A stretch of DNA of 16,518 nucleotides, from positions 1 through 16,518 of the forward strand of contig QMVQ01000013.1 of assembly GCA_003661185.1 (NCBI GenBank), given 5' to 3'. This stretch comes from Candidatus Alkanophagales archaeon (GTDB taxonomy: Archaea; Halobacteriota; Syntropharchaeia; Alkanophagales; B39-G2). Under the pieces are notes generated by a model that saw only the letters and a program-made list of their open reading frames with translations, ran no database searches and had not been told where the DNA came from. A program made the translations under genes and the position numbers. Shown here piece after piece: positions 14,490-16,518 of the stretch. The first letter of the stretch is position 1. The number at the start of each line of letters is the position of its first letter.

Positions 14490-14954
14490 CTATATAAGCT
14501 TCTCCACAGCTTTTTTCAAGTGTTCGTCACGCATTCCGTCAACAATTTCTTCGAAAGTCGCCAGCTTCAAAGCACTTTCAGGGCAGAATTTTATACATTG
14601 CGGCTCGCCACCGCAGAGGTCGCAGGCGACAGGAAGCTCGGCGTCGGGCTTCAGTATCAGCACGCCGAACTCGCAGGCTTCGACACACACGCCGCACGCC
14701 GTGCAGTTCTCCTCGGCAACGCTGAGCACGCCGTTCTCGTCGGCGCTTAACGCCTCGTTCGGACAGGCAGCGACGCACGGCGGCTCATTGCAGAAATGGC
14801 AAGCAAACGCTATCGAAAAGCCTGGACTCTCCTTTATAACCCTTATTCTCGCCTTTTCAGGGTTAAATACCCGTTCCTTCACGCCTGAGCAAATGAGTTC
14901 GCAAAGGCAGCAGCCCGAACACTTCTCAGGGTCCGAAATAACATATTTCCGCAT
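14490..14954 (-). CDS. Four-cluster ferredoxin subunit (HycB/DmsB-like), AOR partner
   Basis: The 154-residue protein carries four [4Fe-4S] motifs. They are CSGCCLCELIC (Cys12, 15, 18, 22), CHFCNEPPCVAAC (52, 55, 60, 64), CTACGVCVEAC (84, 87, 90, 94) and CDLCGGEPQCIKFC (111, 114, 120, 124). The arrangement is that of HycB/DmsB-type electron-transfer subunits. The start chosen is ATG at 14954, behind AGGTGGTGCGG, which overlaps the AOR stop (TAG at 14966-14964); a GTG at 14963 lies inside that ribosome binding site. Immediate coupling to the AOR gene means it carries electrons from the tungsten enzyme, as in two- and three-subunit bacterial AORs and in the BamB/BamC pair of benzoyl-CoA reductase. 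Its soluble acceptor is unknown. Confidence 0.93.
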   Translation of the reverse strand: MRKYVISDPEKCSGCCLCELICSGVKERVFNPEKARIRVIKESPGFSIAFACHFCNEPPCVAACPNEALSADENGVLSVAEENCTACGVCVEACEFGVLILKPDAELPVACDLCGGEPQCIKFCPESALKLATFEEIVDGMRDEHLKKAVEKLI

Positions 14955-14963
14955 CCGCACCAC

Positions 14964-16518
14964 CTAAACCGACAGCCCCAGCTCTCTCAATTTCCCAGCA
15001 GTTGGCACGCCGCCTTCGTCCCAGCCTCGCAACCTGTAATACTCGCTCAGCCGCCGCTCGAACTCCTCCCTGGGGATGACCTCGCCACTCGCTGCACCCT
15101 TCGGCAGCGGCTCCTCGTAGAAACGGTCTGGCAGCCAGTCGTCCTCCTTACCCCGCAAACCTTCTCTGAGGTTGAATAGCCTTTCGAGGTTCCAAATACG
15201 TTCGCCGATACGTTCAAGCGTCTTAACCGAGAAATCAAAGCCGGTGACAAGAGAAATCAAAGATGCAAGCTCCTCCTTGCGTAGCAGGACGCCGAAAAAC
15301 TTGCAGATGATAGCGGAGTCGAGAACTTGCATCCAATCTTCAAGCTCCTTCACCAGCCGCACCTTCTCAGAACTAAGCTCCAGTGGGTCGACGGTGACCA
15401 TGGCGAGCGGCATTGCCATGCCGAAATCCACGAGTGTCATTAACGCACCAAGATGGTCAGCGCCACGGTTTGCTGTTGCAAACGAAAGAGCGGCACCCTT
15501 CATAGCTCTCGGCTCATAGCCCGGGAACTCCAGGCCCTTAACATGCATTGCGTATTTCTCGGCACCCCTACCGAGACGTTCAGCCGCCCGCTTCACGCCT
15601 TCCGCAAGGAGGTCGCCGACGCCCTCCCGCCTCGCAATTCTCTCTAAAAGTTCGATGACGATGTCGGCGTCGCCCCACCGCAACTCCAGCCCGCCCGTCC
15701 TATCGGCATCCAAAACGCCCGCCTCGTAGCACTCCATGGCAAAACCGATGACGCCGCCCGCTGTGATGCCGTCCATTCCAAGTTCGTTGCAGAGGTTGTG
15801 CGCCTTCATCAGAGCATTTAGGTCGTAACAGCCGCATCTCCCCGCTAAAGTGTTTATGTGCTCATATTCGGGACCCTCGCCGAGCTCGTCAGCATATTTT
15901 CCTTCTGGGATCCTGGAGAGACGCCCGCAGCCTATGGGGCAGCCGAAGCACGCCGACTTCTTTAGCACAAGGCTTTCCCTTATGCTTTCTTGGTCAATAG
16001 GCTCGATTTCCTCATAGTCGAACTGTAATTTGAAATTATGCGTCGGGAAGCCGCCGATGGCGTGCACATAAGAGACGATACTGGCGGTGCCGTAAGTACT
16101 TAGTCCAATGGCGAGCGTTTCGTATCTGCCGAGTTCCCGCAGCCTGTCGAGCAGTTTCATGAGTCCATCGAAGTCGCTCACCTGCACGTCCTTCGTGCCA
16201 CGAACCGCAATGGCTTTGAGCCTCTTGGCGCCCATGACGGCGCCGAGCCCGCAACGCCCGGCGGCTCTCGTCGAATCGTTTATTATGGCGGCGAACCTCA
16301 CGAGGTTCTCGCCAGCAGGTCCGATGCACGCGACCTTCACTTTACGGTCGCCTAACTCCTCTCTCAGGATTTTCTCGGTTTCGGTGGTCGAGCTGCCCCA
16401 GAGGTGGGAGGCATCTCTGAGCTCGACGCCGCCGTCGCGGATGACGAGCGCCGTCGGCTTCGCGGCGACGCCCTCGATAATAACGCCGTCGTAGCCCGCG
16501 AATTTCAGCTCGGCGCCG
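14964..16518 (-). CDS. Aldehyde:ferredoxin oxidoreductase (tungsten type), partial
   Basis: The frame is open from the stop at 14964 through the right edge, giving 517 residues; by family length (about 600) the first 80-90 are missing. The visible start reads GAELKFAGYDGVIIEG, an AOR N-domain signature. It continues with RDASHLWG, CIGPAGEN, GRCGLGAVMGAKRLKAIAVRG, CFGCPIGCGR ([4Fe-4S] ligands), NTLAGRCGCYDLNALMKAHN, ELGMDGITAGGVIGFAMEC, RAMKGAALSFATANRGADH and a late Cys in SAIICKFFG (fourth cluster ligand). The GTG at 16340 is internal, not a start. These enzymes oxidise aldehydes to acids at a tungstopterin. The same family includes BamB, the class II benzoyl-CoA reductase subunit, and I cannot exclude such a role. 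It overlaps in control signals with the ferredoxin gene that follows. Confidence 0.93.
   Translation of the reverse strand, partial: GAELKFAGYDGVIIEGVAAKPTALVIRDGGVELRDASHLWGSSTTETEKILREELGDRKVKVACIGPAGENLVRFAAIINDSTRAAGRCGLGAVMGAKRLKAIAVRGTKDVQVSDFDGLMKLLDRLRELGRYETLAIGLSTYGTASIVSYVHAIGGFPTHNFKLQFDYEEIEPIDQESIRESLVLKKSACFGCPIGCGRLSRIPEGKYADELGEGPEYEHINTLAGRCGCYDLNALMKAHNLCNELGMDGITAGGVIGFAMECYEAGVLDADRTGGLELRWGDADIVIELLERIARREGVGDLLAEGVKRAAERLGRGAEKYAMHVKGLEFPGYEPRAMKGAALSFATANRGADHLGALMTLVDFGMAMPLAMVTVDPLELSSEKVRLVKELEDWMQVLDSAIICKFFGVLLRKEELASLISLVTGFDFSVKTLERIGERIWNLERLFNLREGLRGKEDDWLPDRFYEEPLPKGAASGEVIPREEFERRLSEYYRLRGWDEGGVPTAGKLRELGLSV

Noticed and set aside
16338..16340. GTG as start of the AOR gene
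   Set aside because: The frame continues upstream to the window edge with conserved AOR sequence (GAELKFAGYDG, RDASHLWG), so the GTG is internal.
1..16518. CRISPR array, tRNA/rRNA genes, insertion sequence or transposase
   Set aside because: I looked for regularly spaced repeats, cloverleaf-like segments and transposase motifs and saw none; the gaps are too short for rRNA.
14964..16518. Assigning the W-enzyme as BamB (benzoyl-CoA reductase)
   Set aside because: The aromatic context makes it tempting, but the visible motifs are general AOR-family ones and no BamB-specific residue could be recognised; kept only as an alternative.

Overview
The window looks like a piece of chromosome from an anaerobic archaeon, probably a euryarchaeon. 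Several things point that way: a Trm5-type tRNA methyltransferase, an RtcB ligase of the archaeal type, a homoserine dehydrogenase paired with a separate ACT-domain protein, a tungsten-type aldehyde ferredoxin oxidoreductase and an HdrD-like Fe-S protein. Nearly every gene is preceded by a GGTG/GAGGTGGT ribosome binding site, and the promoters I can see are BRE/TATA boxes. Apart from the left edge the DNA is GC-rich. I cannot name the species.

Layout. (1) Positions 1-720 are AT-rich and unlike the rest. They hold the 5' part of an unrecognised minus-strand protein (1-529, running off the edge) and a tiny frameshifted zinc-ribbon gene (575-716). (2) Positions 731-2478 carry a Trm5-like gene whose 5' end has two compensating frameshifts, then a divergent two-gene unit: a small SAM methyltransferase overlapping by ATGA with a small cysteine-containing protein. 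(3) Positions 2568-5250 carry rtcB followed by an archaeal thiolase, on the minus strand. (4) Positions 5357-6922 carry an ACT-domain protein and homoserine dehydrogenase on the plus strand. They are divergent from rtcB across a short region with one TATA box readable in both directions and a perfect inverted repeat. (5) Positions 6969-16518 are all minus strand and form what looks like an anaerobic oxidation and acyl-activation locus. In transcription order it contains a partial aldehyde:ferredoxin oxidoreductase, a four-cluster ferredoxin subunit, a promoter, an unknown 228-residue protein, an FAD/PCMH-type oxidoreductase, a CCG-domain Fe-S protein, an unknown 90-residue protein, and three tandem phenylacetate-CoA-ligase-like genes.

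How region 5 may work (inference): the flavoprotein oxidises an organic substrate and passes electrons to the CCG Fe-S protein. The W-enzyme and its ferredoxin oxidise an aldehyde to the acid, and a PaaK-like ligase makes the CoA thioester. A route resembling cresol or benzyl alcohol to aldehyde to arylcarboxylate to aryl-CoA would fit, but the substrate cannot be read from the sequence. Of the three ligase paralogues only the last has a normal glycine-rich ATP loop. The first has a substituted loop, and the middle one has lost both the loop and the whole C-terminal domain while staying an intact, well-spaced reading frame.

The main points for a second look are this oxidoreductase/ligase locus with its two unknown proteins, the truncated ligase paralogue, the rtcB/ACT-hom control region, and the cluster of frameshifts next to a composition break at the left end.
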